Shown here piece by piece: positions 21,286-31,971 of a stretch of 64,000 bases of DNA. A program made the position numbers and the translations under genes. Each line of letters starts with the position of its first letter. The first letter of the stretch is position 1. The stretch is from Labyrinthula sp. Ha (lineage: Eukaryota > Sar > Bigyra > Labyrinthulida > Labyrinthulaceae). Under the pieces are notes generated by a model that did no database searches, was not told where the DNA came from, and saw only the letters and a list, made by a program, of their open reading frames with translations. The stretch is from assembly GCA_015227615.1 (NCBI GenBank), contig JAALGZ010000001.1, forward strand, positions 2,480,001 through 2,544,000, given 5' to 3'.

Positions 21286-24123
21286 ATGTTAATCATTCAG
21301 TGGTTGCCTCACATAATGGAAATAACCGTTACCGAAGCAATGAGCAAAAAAGAGGACTTGCATACCCTGGTAAAATCATGGAATAACCTTAGAAACAAAA
21401 TTTGGCGTATTTCTGTGATGGAAGGAATTGTTCCTAGCATTATAATATCGTTTTCCTTCGAGTTTGATGTCACTTTTGATGTCCAGAAGCAAATGTCTTT
21501 ACTGAAAAAGGTTTTCAAAAGTTTTGTACCATATTCTCCATTATCGATAGAGATAGACATTTTAAACTCTGCTATGGGTCTCATTCTCTTTGAAATATTA
21601 GATCATTTGCTGAAACTATTGCAGGAGAAGAATACAGAGTTCGATGAAACAATTAAGGAACTCTTGTGCCTCAAGCAGGTGCAAGATATATACCTCATAG
21701 CTCTTGAGCATCAGCCTTTTAAGGTTTCGCAGTTTGCTTTAGATTGGTTGAATCTAAAACCAAGACAACTAATTTCTTACTGCGTTAAGTTTAAGCCAAA
21801 GAATAAAGTGGTCGACGGGGAAGGGGTTGGAATTATATCCAAATTGATTCAAGAGCAGAAGCAAAACTGTTTCCGAAGACTAAAAACTCGATCAATTGCT
21901 ATCCTTTCAAATGCGCTAAGACTACAGAATGAACTGACTTCACCCTCCATTGCTGATGTGAAACAAGCACTCCAAACTAATGAAGGCCATACGGAGCTTA
22001 CAGAATGCGTTTGCAACTTTAGTGAGAACTTGCTGTGTTCCTGTGAGTCTTTGTTTCAGCTTGTAGCACAGGTGATTGCAGAAACTCATAGTAGTTTGTG
22101 TAAGCTAAAGAGTTTTGAACAATGGTTTCAGAAATCTCCTCCTGTGATTGAAAATGAAGGTTTTTCGCTTCGAAAACAGAAGAAAACCTTAGGTTGCTTC
22201 CCCTGGGTTAGATCCATGGCTTCAAGAAAGATGCCTTCATTCTTGGTAAGCATATCCCCTAGAGAGTTTGTAAATCTATGTATTCACTGCGCTTTAACTC
22301 AAAGCAGACAGGATTCTAAAAAGAAAGATGTAAAGATGGTTTCTAAGTTATCTTTTCTGGAAGTGCAAAGTTTAAATGAAAGTTTTACCAAACAAAAAGA
22401 GGAGAAACTAAAGATTGAATTCAAAGCAAAGAGAAAACGCCCCAATTTTTTTTATGATAAGAAAACCCCTAGAAACAATGAAAATATGACATTGTCAAAC
22501 CAGATAATACCCAAGAATCTTTTGCTGTCTAGGTCAGAATCTTCCAGGACAGTAGATATGTTCAAGTCGCTTTCTGAAGCCAATCATGTGAGCTCTGCTT
22601 CCTCAGTTTCTCCGCTAATGAGCATAGATGCACATTGTCTGGACGCTTCTCTTCGATACCCTGGAGTATCTAGTTCATCCTATGAAAGCCCCCGCACTTG
22701 TCCTGATAAGAGGCAGAAACAGAAAATTACTAACACGCGCTCAAACCCTTTTGCTGGGCACTTGGGCCTGCACAGTGGATTGAATGCTTCTATGATTTCG
22801 AGGCTACAGAAACTCGTGCTCAAGCAAAACAGGTGCACGAATCTTTTAAATGTAAGGTCAGCTAATCTAAAAGACAATCCCTGCATTAATACAAGGAAAG
22901 CACCGAAAAATTTGTCTGTTGGAGTCAGTATTAGATACCTCCAGCTCAATCAAAACCTTGTTTGGCTAAACCTGCAGCAAAACAACCTTGATCTAAGGGC
23001 ACTACGAGTTTTTTTCGCATCTAAGTTCCCCAGTTTAGAACATTTGGACCTTTCAAGGAACAGAATTGGACTGAGCGAAGCCAACTTTTTCTATAAAAAC
23101 TTCCCTTCTCTCTCACGAATTAAACTACGCTCTAATCTTATACAGAGTGCGAACAAGCTGTCGGGATTTCGTTCTTTAACACTGATAGACTTGCGCTGCA
23201 ATTCTATTTCCGCTCCGCGGCAGCTAAGGTTGCTTAGCCTTCTCGTAAATTTGCAATGCCTCCGGTTAGAAAAGAACCCTATTCTTTCTAAGCATGGAAA
23301 TGACATTCAGTTAGAGATCCGTAATATTATTCCCAATTTAATAGTTCACCGCAAGACAAGAGCAAGTAGCGCTGTCTCGAAAAGAGTATCAATTATTGGT
23401 TCATGTGCCTCGAAACCAATATCCATCAACTTTGATAAACCTTTGTACCAGAGAAAGAAGGATCAATTCTTTCAGATTCAAGAACCTAAAGGCACCTTAA
23501 TTCGTCCAATTTCTGAAAAATCACATTTACTTAGTGGTGTGGCAAAATATATGCAGTACAGAAAAAATATAGAAGAACCTCGACCAGTATCAAATGCGCA
23601 ATTTTTCTTGTCAGAACAAAACCTTCAGCGCATCTCCAGACCTACATTCTCGTCGGCTCAACGCCATAGAAAAACACGAGCGTTTGCCCCTAAAAGGGAA
23701 GAATGTCAAGATGTTAAGGGCAAATTCAAATTTTCACAGGTATTAATATACAAATGGAAGGAAAAGATAAGGTTATTACTAAGTTATTATAAGAGAGCTA
23801 CAAATATGCTTATTCAACTAAAAAAGAATAAATCAGACCGAAGCTCCATTACTGTGACACTGACACCACGTGAGAGCTTTATGTTGCACGATGCTCTGTC
23901 TCAGACGTGGAAGCCTCCATCAATTGCAGGCTTTCGATCAACTGCCCTAACGAAGTCAACTGTATCTGCAGAAACAAGAATATACCTAAAATTGTCTTAC
24001 CTAAGATCAATTTTCAAGAATCTAGAAGTATTGAGTGGTGTGCTGGATGTTTCTGATGCCACACTGGAGAAAATTTGTAAGGCAATAGATAACATTGATC
24101 TGCTCCTATGCACAGTACCATAA
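21286..24123 (+). CDS. Large protein with SDS22-like leucine-rich repeats
   Basis: Single-exon 945-aa protein. The first 540 residues have no family that I recognise: an alpha-helical N-terminal region (to about 300, with several Cys) followed by a Ser/Lys-rich, probably disordered stretch. From about residue 550 to 690 there are SDS22-like LRRs: LVWLNLQQNNLDLRALRVF, LEHLDLSRNRIGLSEANFF, LSRIKLRSNLIQSANKL, LTLIDLRCNSISAPRQL, LQCLRLEKNPIL, closing with an LRR-cap-like IRNIIPNLIVHRK. The C-terminus is basic and helical. Such LRRs are protein-binding scaffolds, often in cilium or cytoskeletal proteins; that role is not shown here. ATG at 21286; the stop lies 10 nt from the stop of the convergent UFD1 gene. 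Confidence 0.85.
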   Translation: MLIIQWLPHIMEITVTEAMSKKEDLHTLVKSWNNLRNKIWRISVMEGIVPSIIISFSFEFDVTFDVQKQMSLLKKVFKSFVPYSPLSIEIDILNSAMGLILFEILDHLLKLLQEKNTEFDETIKELLCLKQVQDIYLIALEHQPFKVSQFALDWLNLKPRQLISYCVKFKPKNKVVDGEGVGIISKLIQEQKQNCFRRLKTRSIAILSNALRLQNELTSPSIADVKQALQTNEGHTELTECVCNFSENLLCSCESLFQLVAQVIAETHSSLCKLKSFEQWFQKSPPVIENEGFSLRKQKKTLGCFPWVRSMASRKMPSFLVSISPREFVNLCIHCALTQSRQDSKKKDVKMVSKLSFLEVQSLNESFTKQKEEKLKIEFKAKRKRPNFFYDKKTPRNNENMTLSNQIIPKNLLLSRSESSRTVDMFKSLSEANHVSSASSVSPLMSIDAHCLDASLRYPGVSSSSYESPRTCPDKRQKQKITNTRSNPFAGHLGLHSGLNASMISRLQKLVLKQNRCTNLLNVRSANLKDNPCINTRKAPKNLSVGVSIRYLQLNQNLVWLNLQQNNLDLRALRVFFASKFPSLEHLDLSRNRIGLSEANFFYKNFPSLSRIKLRSNLIQSANKLSGFRSLTLIDLRCNSISAPRQLRLLSLLVNLQCLRLEKNPILSKHGNDIQLEIRNIIPNLIVHRKTRASSAVSKRVSIIGSCASKPISINFDKPLYQRKKDQFFQIQEPKGTLIRPISEKSHLLSGVAKYMQYRKNIEEPRPVSNAQFFLSEQNLQRISRPTFSSAQRHRKTRAFAPKREECQDVKGKFKFSQVLIYKWKEKIRLLLSYYKRATNMLIQLKKNKSDRSSITVTLTPRESFMLHDALSQTWKPPSIAGFRSTALTKSTVSAETRIYLKLSYLRSIFKNLEVLSGVLDVSDATLEKICKAIDNIDLLLCTVP

Positions 24124-24133
24124 GCAAACTGCA

Positions 24134-24979
24134 TTAAAACTTGTTTGGCTTCCCGGGGAAGGCCTTAGCTGCCGGGCGTCTACATGCAAATTTTTCAAAG
24201 TCAAAAGTTTTGACTCTAAATGGAGTTTCTTCTGACTTAAATTCTACAAACTTTGCACCTATCTGTTCTACCACCTTTTCTTTGGTAAAGAATTCGTCTC
24301 GGGGATGGGTTCGAACATTTTCTTTATTTCCCTCTGATACAGGACGAATGCCACCGAGTGAAACTTGTGTTGGCGGTGCAAAATCCACTTCCATGTCAAC
24401 CTTACCTAAGAGCGACACAGTACTTGACGGCTGCAGAAGCTCAATTCTTAGATCAAATTTTGTACAGAGTATTTGAACCGGTATCACTTCTCCAGTACTG
24501 AGAGTGCTGTACTGTCCCAATGATTGTTCCATCAACTCTCTTATTCCAAGATGCTGCCTACATAGGAAACTAAGCATGGAGTCATCAGAGGGTAAGAACC
24601 GGCAGAAAGTACACTTAGGTATCGACTCGGGTGATATATACTTCAGTGTCACAAGTTTTTTTGGTTTTGTGTTCCTAACTCGTAGTTTTTGCAGAAGCCA
24701 CTTAGGTAAAATAATGGTTCCTGCTGGAGCGGAAAAATCTCGCACACCACACAACCGCTCTTTATTTTTGAAAAAAACTTTGAAAATGTAAGGTGGCTCA
24801 ATCCCACTTCTTAGCAGCTCACTAAGTATCTCTTGAGGTAGGACTGCTTTATCTCCGTACTCAAAATCGTAAGTGTCATTATTGGCGATCCTTCCCAACT
24901 TTTGAGAACACGGTATAAGCTTGAATAAGTTTTTAAAATTGTTTTTTCTCTTTGCTTTAACATATAATCTCCTTGTCAT
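24134..24979 (-). CDS. UFD1: UFD1-like ubiquitin fusion degradation protein
   Basis: Single-exon 281-aa protein. UFD1 with NPL4 forms the ubiquitin-recruiting adaptor of the Cdc48/p97 unfoldase in ER-associated and nuclear protein degradation. The UN domain pattern is visible: KAVLPQEILSELLRSGIEPPYIFKVF, then CGVRDFSAPAGTIILPKWLLQKL (family: CGVLEF.A.EG..YLP.WMM..L), VTLKYISPESIPKCTFCRFLP, QYSTLSTGEVIPV (family: LTTGDVI), DLRIELLQPSSTVSLLGKVDMEVDFAPP. The C-terminal part (from about 205) is shorter and divergent, and the NPL4- and p97-binding motifs are not obvious. ATG at 24979 lies only 27 nt downstream of the stop of the same-strand Cys-rich gene. Confidence 0.85.
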   Translation of the reverse strand: MTRRLYVKAKRKNNFKNLFKLIPCSQKLGRIANNDTYDFEYGDKAVLPQEILSELLRSGIEPPYIFKVFFKNKERLCGVRDFSAPAGTIILPKWLLQKLRVRNTKPKKLVTLKYISPESIPKCTFCRFLPSDDSMLSFLCRQHLGIRELMEQSLGQYSTLSTGEVIPVQILCTKFDLRIELLQPSSTVSLLGKVDMEVDFAPPTQVSLGGIRPVSEGNKENVRTHPRDEFFTKEKVVEQIGAKFVEFKSEETPFRVKTFDFEKFACRRPAAKAFPGKPNKF

Positions 24980-25006
24980 TTTTGTTTAAACAGCTCTTAG
25001 TTCTAG

Positions 25007-25327
25007 TTAGGGAACGACCTCAAGTCTTTGGTAACCGTCGCCCGTTCTTGCGTAATCGACTGCAGTTTGACAGTGTCTAGAGCTCATGCATATATCAGTT
25101 GCACTAACTTTTTGTTCTATTGCTTCACAACCCCGGAAGCAGTTTTCTCTGAAGTATGTCTTGTTGTAGATCTCAGAGCAACAATGACTGCAATTCTGAA
25201 TTACAACAACCCCCACCGGGTCTTCTTCCACTGGAAGATCTTCGAAATACAGAGAGCTTTGAGCATTAGTAGCATTCCAAAGATTATAAAACAAAAGTAT
25301 TTTCAAGAAGGCTTTGATCTGAAGCAT
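25007..25327 (-). CDS. Small secreted Cys-rich protein
   Basis: 106-aa protein of unknown family. Residues 1-22 form a signal peptide (Lys at 5 and 9, hydrophobic ILLFYNLW core, likely cleavage near NATNA). The mature part has seven Cys at 46, 49, 50, 63, 67, 80 and 86, pattern C-x2-CC-x12-C-x3-C-x12-C-x5-C, with an N-glycosylation sequon just before the CC pair (NCS) and another at NKT. An odd Cys count suggests an intermolecular disulfide or a missing exon. It lies in a compact island, 85 bp from the divergent AP-1 mu start and 27 nt upstream of UFD1. A plus-strand frame overlaps it but has no signal peptide or domain, so I take the minus strand as real. Confidence 0.65.
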   Translation of the reverse strand: MLQIKAFLKILLFYNLWNATNAQSSLYFEDLPVEEDPVGVVVIQNCSHCCSEIYNKTYFRENCFRGCEAIEQKVSATDICMSSRHCQTAVDYARTGDGYQRLEVVP

Positions 25328-25412
25328 TTTTTGTTAATTTTCGTCTTGCTCAACGGCTATGTGGAAAACACACACCGCCACGTCATTAGGAAAACAATAA
25401 CCAATCTATGAC
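25328..25412. promoter_or_regulatory. 85-bp divergent promoter, Cys-rich / AP-1 mu genes
   Basis: Space between the ATG codons at 25327 (minus) and 25413 (plus). It is one of the shortest divergent spacings in the window; no recognisable element beyond AT-rich runs. The role is inferred from position. Confidence 0.4.
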
Positions 25413-26801
25413 ATGTTTTCTGCTTTATACATCACAGATATTAAAGGAAAGATTTTAATTTCAAGGGACTATCAAAATGTGACAAATTCCTTATCATTCT
25501 CAGTATCAGAAGATTTGAAGCAGTTTTCATCAGCTTTGCAAGAAAATACTACGTCGTTAGACCCAATTCTCTTGATAAACAACACATCTTTCTTCAACAT
25601 ACAACCAAGGGAAACCGACGTTCGATTTGTTGCTGCAGCTCATTCCAACACAAACTCCGTTCTTGTTATATCTTTCCTTGCGGCATTATGTGAATGCTTT
25701 GTTGCTTATTTTGGAAACCTCTCAGAAGAGAAAGTAAGAGACAACTTTGTGTTGATCTACGAACTCTTGGACGAAGTTTGTGATTTTGGATTTCCTCAAA
25801 CAACTGACCCAAAACTTCTTAAAGAATACATATCGCAGAAGTTAAATCTAATTAAAGGAGTTAGTGCAGTTCAAGTTGATTCCAAAGGAAAGATAAAGTT
25901 TTCTCTCCCGACCTCTGTTAAGAAAGCTCTAAAGCCAAAGGGCAAACCTGCAAAACAGCCGAAATTACCCTCATCAGTTACGAATGCTGTAACCTGGCGT
26001 CAAGAAGGTATCAAACATAAAAAGAATGAAGTATTTCTGGATGTTGTTGAAAAGTTAGATATTCTCGTTTCTGCTTCAGGTGAAGTCTTGAGTTCGCAAA
26101 TTCTTGGTGCAATTAAACTTCGTACTTATCTTTCTGGAATGCCTGAGCTAAAACTAGGATTAAATGACGAAGAAATGATGAAAAAAAGCTCAAGCCGCAA
26201 AAAAAAGACGGTAAAACTGGAAGATCTTAAATTTCATCAGTGTGTACGTTTGGCAAGGTTCCAGCAGGACAAGTCTATAACTTTTATTCCTCCTGATGGA
26301 AGTTCCCAGTTGTTGACTTATAGAATTGACACGAACAACACAAAGACGAAGCCTTTAGTGAAAGTTGATTGTTCCATAGACGACAAATCAAGCACAAAAA
26401 TTGAATTACTTCTGAAGCTAAAAAGTCAATTCAAAAGCAGAAGCATAGCTAACAACGTGCAAGTATTTATTCCAGTTCCGGTTGATGCGGCATCTCCGAG
26501 TTTTAAGACAAATATTGGAACTGTACATTATGTGCCGGATAAAGATGCCATTTGTTGGAAAATTAGGCAACTTCATGGAATGAAGGAGTATCTCATGAAG
26601 GCTCAATTAACACTTCCTGCTTCGACAAAGCGAAATAAAGGATGGAAGAAGCCGATCAAAGTTGAGTTTGAAATACCATACTTCACAGTTTCTGGTATTC
26701 AAGTTCGGTACTTGAAGATAGTAGAAAAGAGTGGCTACCAGGCACTTCCATGGGTTAGATATATTACTCAAAATGGGGATTACCAACTTAGAATTGTTTA
26801 A
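25413..26801 (+). CDS. AP1M1: AP-1 complex mu (medium) chain
   Basis: Single-exon 462-aa clathrin adaptor medium subunit, which selects Tyr-based (YxxPhi) cargo at the trans-Golgi and endosomes. N-terminal longin domain (about 1-145) opens FSALYITDIKGKILISRDY, the AP-1 mu signature. The C-terminal mu-homology domain (about 195-462) carries NEVFLDVVEKLDILVS, with the Asp of the Tyr-motif pocket, LRTYLSGMPELKLGLND, WKIRQLHGMKEYLMKAQL, IQVRYLKIVEKSGYQALPW and VRYITQNGDYQLR, with the pocket Trp. The last two match AP-1 rather than AP-2 mu. It is about 40 residues longer than the usual 423, through a Lys/Pro-rich hinge (about 168-190) and a charged stretch near 280-300. Stop TAA is 4 nt from the stop of convergent SDHAF3. 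Confidence 0.95.
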   Translation: MFSALYITDIKGKILISRDYQNVTNSLSFSVSEDLKQFSSALQENTTSLDPILLINNTSFFNIQPRETDVRFVAAAHSNTNSVLVISFLAALCECFVAYFGNLSEEKVRDNFVLIYELLDEVCDFGFPQTTDPKLLKEYISQKLNLIKGVSAVQVDSKGKIKFSLPTSVKKALKPKGKPAKQPKLPSSVTNAVTWRQEGIKHKKNEVFLDVVEKLDILVSASGEVLSSQILGAIKLRTYLSGMPELKLGLNDEEMMKKSSSRKKKTVKLEDLKFHQCVRLARFQQDKSITFIPPDGSSQLLTYRIDTNNTKTKPLVKVDCSIDDKSSTKIELLLKLKSQFKSRSIANNVQVFIPVPVDAASPSFKTNIGTVHYVPDKDAICWKIRQLHGMKEYLMKAQLTLPASTKRNKGWKKPIKVEFEIPYFTVSGIQVRYLKIVEKSGYQALPWVRYITQNGDYQLRIV

Positions 26802-26805
26802 TTTC

Positions 26806-27142
26806 TTATGTTTGAGTACCCTCTTTCATTTTTTCTAAGCTTATAAGTTGCTGCTCCGACAGTTTTTCATGGGTTTCAGGATCTAATGGTTTACCAAAAA
26901 GATCCGAGTCTTGTTTTTGTTCTAGATCAATTGCGTACTTTTCCCACTCTGACCTGAAAGCAAGAAGAAATTCATGTTTCGCAGTTCTATGATGTCGAAA
27001 CTCCTTCCTAAATATTATGGTAGCAAAAACTATACTTAACATAACTGTCACCCAGAGATCTGAACTGAGCTGGAAGCTTACTTCGATGAAGTCTCAATAT
27101 TCTTCGATAGAGTAAAATATGTTCAATGGAAAATTTACTCAT
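26806..27142 (-). CDS. SDHAF3: SDHAF3/ACN9, LYR-motif assembly factor for complex II
   Basis: Two exons, 27142..27036 and 27007..26806, split by a 28-nt intron (27008..27035, GTAT...TTTAG); 102 aa. In yeast and animals this mitochondrial matrix LYR protein protects the iron-sulfur subunit of succinate dehydrogenase during maturation. Exon 1 encodes HILLYRRILRLHRSKLP with the LYR tripeptide, then FRSLGDSYVK; the junction completes VKKEFRHH, matching the family's LGDxYVKxEFRRHK. Exon 2 has FRSEWEKYA and a C-terminus LSEQQLISLEKMKE, like the family's EQIxQLxELMxE. Length is typical (about 110-125 aa). ATG at 27142 is the first codon of a short first exon. Its 3' end lies 4 nt from the AP-1 mu stop. 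Confidence 0.92.
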
Positions 27143-30100
27143 TTTACTATGAAATGATATTCTAAAGTGAAATAAGGTTTAAATTGTTGTAGTATTAGTG
27201 CTGTCAATCTTAAGCTCTTCCTCGACTTCTCCAATTTTCTGATTCAATTCTGTGGTAATCCTACATTAGGTTCTAGGAAGTCTAAACTCTAAAGCCTCTT
27301 CAGGAGAAGAAATTCAAAAAACGAAGTATTTTGGGCAGAATCTGTCATATTCCATTGAAACCTACAATTTCCATAAGCCCATCTTAAGTAGCCGATAAAA
27401 CTTCCAAGTTGGAATCGTTTCAAGTAGCATGACAACCAAATTCCTGCATCCAGGAATAGGAACTAATAAATGCTTTTTTCAAACCCAGGCGAGAACCCTG
27501 TTGTTCAATAGACCATCCAATAGTTTCGGTGGATAATCTGCCAGTATCTGTTAGATAATGTGCGATATTTCTAAGTATAAAAATTGTATTTAAGTTTGAT
27601 ACGTGTTATAAATTATGCCAGCTTTCCATGTAGAACACCCTATAACCGAAAAAAAATTAAATCAATGTAGCAGGTACGTTGCCTTAACTTCGTTCTTGAA
27701 ATAATTTGATTCAATATCTATAATTTACCTTTGGGATTGGGTATATCATTCCACAAATATCTGATCCCGGGTTTAATTATGTGCTTGGTCTTGTGAAACG
27801 GAACTTGACTGAACTACCTAAGGTTGCCATCAAATTAGTGAAGTTTACGTTACTGATGCTTGGGCGGGCCAGTAATTTGATTCTTTAGAAAACAAAAGAA
27901 ACTGTCTTTAAATAATACTTTAAGTTAAATTCTAGAAAGAAAATGTTCTTGTTTTTCGAGGAACGGTGTTAGAGTAACTTAAACAGGAATTAATATTCTC
28001 AACTTGGTGAGTTCCGCTTCGTATCATATTTCTAAAATGGCATATCAAGATGGAAGAATTATTGCATCCATTATATCCCACATAAACTTTTTTTCTAATC
28101 CTGTAAGTATATAAAGGCATAGAAGGTTGTGCATTTTACTGAGACATGGTACTCTGGTTGAATTATGTAACTCAGGTAAGGTGAATGGAGAATTGAGCCT
28201 AAATGCTGAGCAATGCATCATCAGCTTGCTAAAGAGGTCTAAATTGACAGATCAATCCTTTTCTCTACTAATATAAAGAGCTATGTATAAATAATGGGAG
28301 AGTATCAAATTAATCCACTCTAGTAATCTATGACAAACTTACAATACGCCGGTAGACTTGTCTCCATTTTATGTAGATTCGTCTTACATCAGGACCAATT
28401 TTATCAGTTAGTAAAGATGAACTCTGAAACCATACACAATATATTACGTAATCCAATATATCATCAGAAAATTCATTTACCGGTGGACTTTTTCACTTAG
28501 GAACAGCTATACGAAATAATCATCGCCGGTCTTATTTTCTCAGGTGGATATAACAAAAATTCCAAATTATTTAATGGAGATAACCTGAATTACGCATTCT
28601 AGAACAAAAAAAAAGTTAAAAAATTCGAATGATATTCGGTTAGAAACCGTTAGCTTTGAAGCATTGCCCTAATAACCTGTATTTTCTTAGCTTATTTTCT
28701 TGGTATATCTCCGTTTGGCGCAATGCACACGAAGGAAAAATGCAGAAAATCGCAGAGTAAAGCTATGTATTATCGAAGCAAATCCTTTAAAATCTCTTCA
28801 TCATATGACTTTGCAAGCTAATCCAATAGAATTCTGGGTCATTTCCCGGACGCTTCCCTATGTGAAAACTCTTGCAAGTAATACACGTGTTGATCCGCAT
28901 TCAAGCCGATGGTTGTCATTGAACTTTAGCCTAGATAGATCCTTCTCATGTGGCTAGTGTCAAATAGATTTAAATACAACTGGTTATAGAGAGAGAAAAA
29001 ACTAAAATTCAATCCCTCAACAGAATGAAAGTTTTGTAGTGTTACAGATCTTTCGTTTATTCTAGATAGGGAAAAATCAGAGGGAGAATATACTAATGGT
29101 TAATGCAACTCAACGGGCAACAAGTTATGGATTTTCTTTATAGGTATTGCAAAGCCCTTAATGTCAAGAATGGTGAAGAAGCATAGCACATGTCTCTACT
29201 CACTAGTCACTGGATTGGTATATATTTAACAATTCGTATGATCCAATAAAACAATAGGGGTTATAAGATAGAACCAGTTTTGTAGCTCGACAAGATTCAT
29301 CGTAAAGTTGTTTTAAACACCTCAAAATCAATTATTACCTTCTGTACTTCTTGTTATTATTCTTATGAATCGATTGAACTTTTTCGGTGAAAAGTTACGA
29401 CTGTAGCTACTGGAATTTAAATTTACCTCACGGTAGCAGCGCCGAAGATGGAAAATTTGGTGCCTAAGAAAATTCTGCTAAGGTGTATTCTAAATAATTG
29501 AAGATTCTTGTAGATCCTTTCGACCTAGCGAAACAAGTAACAAGAGACATGCTAGAAAGCGCAGGAAGTACCAGGTTTAGCCATTGCTATGCTAAGTGTT
29601 ATTTTGACATGAAACTTCCAGGTTGTCCATGTTACTATCTTAGTCTTAAACAAAATTTAATAATTTCAAACCACATTCCACCGGTGTTTTACTTAAGCAG
29701 TGTGTATTGAGCATTTAGCATCTCATTACATCACTTAGTTTAGCATTAAATAGTCTGGTTAAAATATAGTTAAGTATTATTGTAAAGTTCGGTTTTAATT
29801 TGTAAACTAGCATGGGGACTATGAGTTGTATTCCAAATTTAAACCTACTCTGTAGATCCCATTTGTTATTCCTCAAGGGGTCCTATACTCCTAGATAATT
29901 TATCCTATGTTCTTTTTATCAACTTCAATATACCAGTTGCAGTTACTCGTTTAGAACAAACTATGAGACTTAAGTAGCGAGAGGGAATATAGTTTATGTC
30001 TGGCCACATTCACATAACTGAATAGAAGGTGTCCTTTTTTCGACCTTGATTCTTAGCACATATGGTCCATGGTGAACTGCAACTAAGTTTCCTTTACTTT

Positions 30101-31971
30101 AATCCTTGCTTAAATAAAATAACTAAAATTCCTCGTGACCTGTTGCATTGGTCTGATCATGGGAGCTATAGTTATAGTTTTCATGGCTATAATTGATATT
30201 TTGGTCAAAAAGCCTGTGTCTTTGGTATCTTTGAGGATGCCTTATGTCTTCATTATGTTTTATACCTTCTCAGCTTTTCTTGGACTTCTATTAAGTTCTC
30301 ATGTAGAGACATTCAAAATATTCATATGTTAGCTAGGTCCTTTTTTTCTTGCATAATTAATGGGTTTTACAAAGTTTTAATTATCGCTCTTAAGACTAGG
30401 GTCTAGATTTTGGGTTTCTGCGGAAGTGGCTGTTTTTATTGTAGCCTTGATTCTACTGTTGGCCTTTTATTTCGTGCAAGTATGACCAAAATTAAAGAAA
30501 ATATTTTTGGTTTTTCCCTTTTACAAAAATAGCACTATAGTCGGTAAGAACTGAGGATTCCTAGTTCTCCATCTTTTTGTATTTGATCAACGGGTGTTGC
30601 AGATCCTTTTCATGGCAAGGCAAAAATAGGATGGAGAAGAAAGATGTTGAGAGAAAGGCCACTGGCTTGATAGATCCTTTTCCTTGACGGCGTCACAGGC
30701 CATTTCACTTCTATTTACTTTTCTTGTCTTATCAATTGGTAACATATAAATATATTAAGTTTCTTATGTTAATTTGATTCTTCTGAGGCACTCTCTAACG
30801 GAAGCACCGACTCCATTAACTGTGCTCTCCGTGCTTGAAAACCCATCTATGCTCGATAAGAAGATAACAACAAAATTAAAGTGCGATTTTAGATTACACT
30901 ATGCGCCCAATAGTTCAAGTTTATGTATTAGCGATACCCGCCTTGAAAACTAACCTAGTAGCTTGTAATTCTTTTTATATGAGCTCATGAATTTTTTGGA
31001 GGATGTGGGCTGCTATTTGAAGGTTAGCCCTCAACTGTAACATGCATATCCAAAGCCATAAACTTTCCTTCGTAAAGGGGCTAGTAACCTTCTATGCTTT
31101 CTTGTGTAGTGACTTGAGAAGGCTACCTCTAATGAATGTTCCAAGAAATTCTTTGAGGTATGAGTTGCTCTATGAATGAAGGTTCCAATCCTGGTTAGGA
31201 AGAAGAAAAGTACCAATTATTTATGACCTGAGTTGCATCCTTAAAAGAAACTAAAGATAGTTTTTCCGTACAAACATATATTGGCTAACCCCTTTAACAG
31301 GCATCCAAGAATTTTTATATCATAATAGTCACTCGGAACTCCAGGCTATTTTGAACATTAACTTGCTTTTATATGCGTTTGTTTACATTTTTCCTGTGTA
31401 AGATCCTTTCTTAACATTTTCTAGACCTAATCTGGTCTTTGAGTAGAATGCTTGTAAAAATACAAACGTACTAATGTGCAATCTTCGAGTTGTTTTTCAA
31501 CTTAATTTCTTTTTTCTAGTTCTTAACTATCTTCAACATGATTTAACTCGCACAAGAATGTTAGGCAGATAAATTAGATCCATGTGGCCGCATTTCCTCT
31601 TTCAGAGGAGGGCCCAAGCAAAAAATCTTGACTGGGAAAGTATAGGAAGAGTTTCTATGCTATTATACCTTGCACGATCCGAACACAAACAAAACCTGCG
31701 CCAACAATTCGTAGCTTATTTGTGCTGACACAATCTTCCACTTACATTTAAATTCCAGTCCAATCTAGAACTAAGCATGGAAAATTAACTTAAATAGAAG
31801 CAAGATAAAAGGCAAAGCACGTTTTACAAACTAAACTTTACTTCTTAACTGTTAATAGATGTCCTAGGGAAGCGAAGCAACCTAACCCCAAACAAATAAA
31901 AATCAAAAAAAAACTCTCAAACCCTCTCCAAAGTTATCTAAGGCGTACAGTCAAGAGTATAAACAAATTAA
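27143..31971. other. Gene desert, about 4.8 kb
   Basis: AT-rich sequence without a gene that I can support on either strand. Short frames near 28700..28957, 29498..29710 and 30135..30332 resemble no family and are not linked by miniature introns. No tRNA-like T-arm with a matching acceptor stem was found by eye. Confidence 0.5.

Noticed and set aside
25028-25411. 127-codon plus-strand frame opposite the Cys-rich gene
   Set aside because: No signal peptide or domain. The minus strand has a signal peptide, sequons and Cys spacing.
31141-31200. tRNA T-arm-like string GGTTCCAATCC
   Set aside because: The stem does not pair fully, and no D-arm, anticodon arm or acceptor stem could be placed around it.
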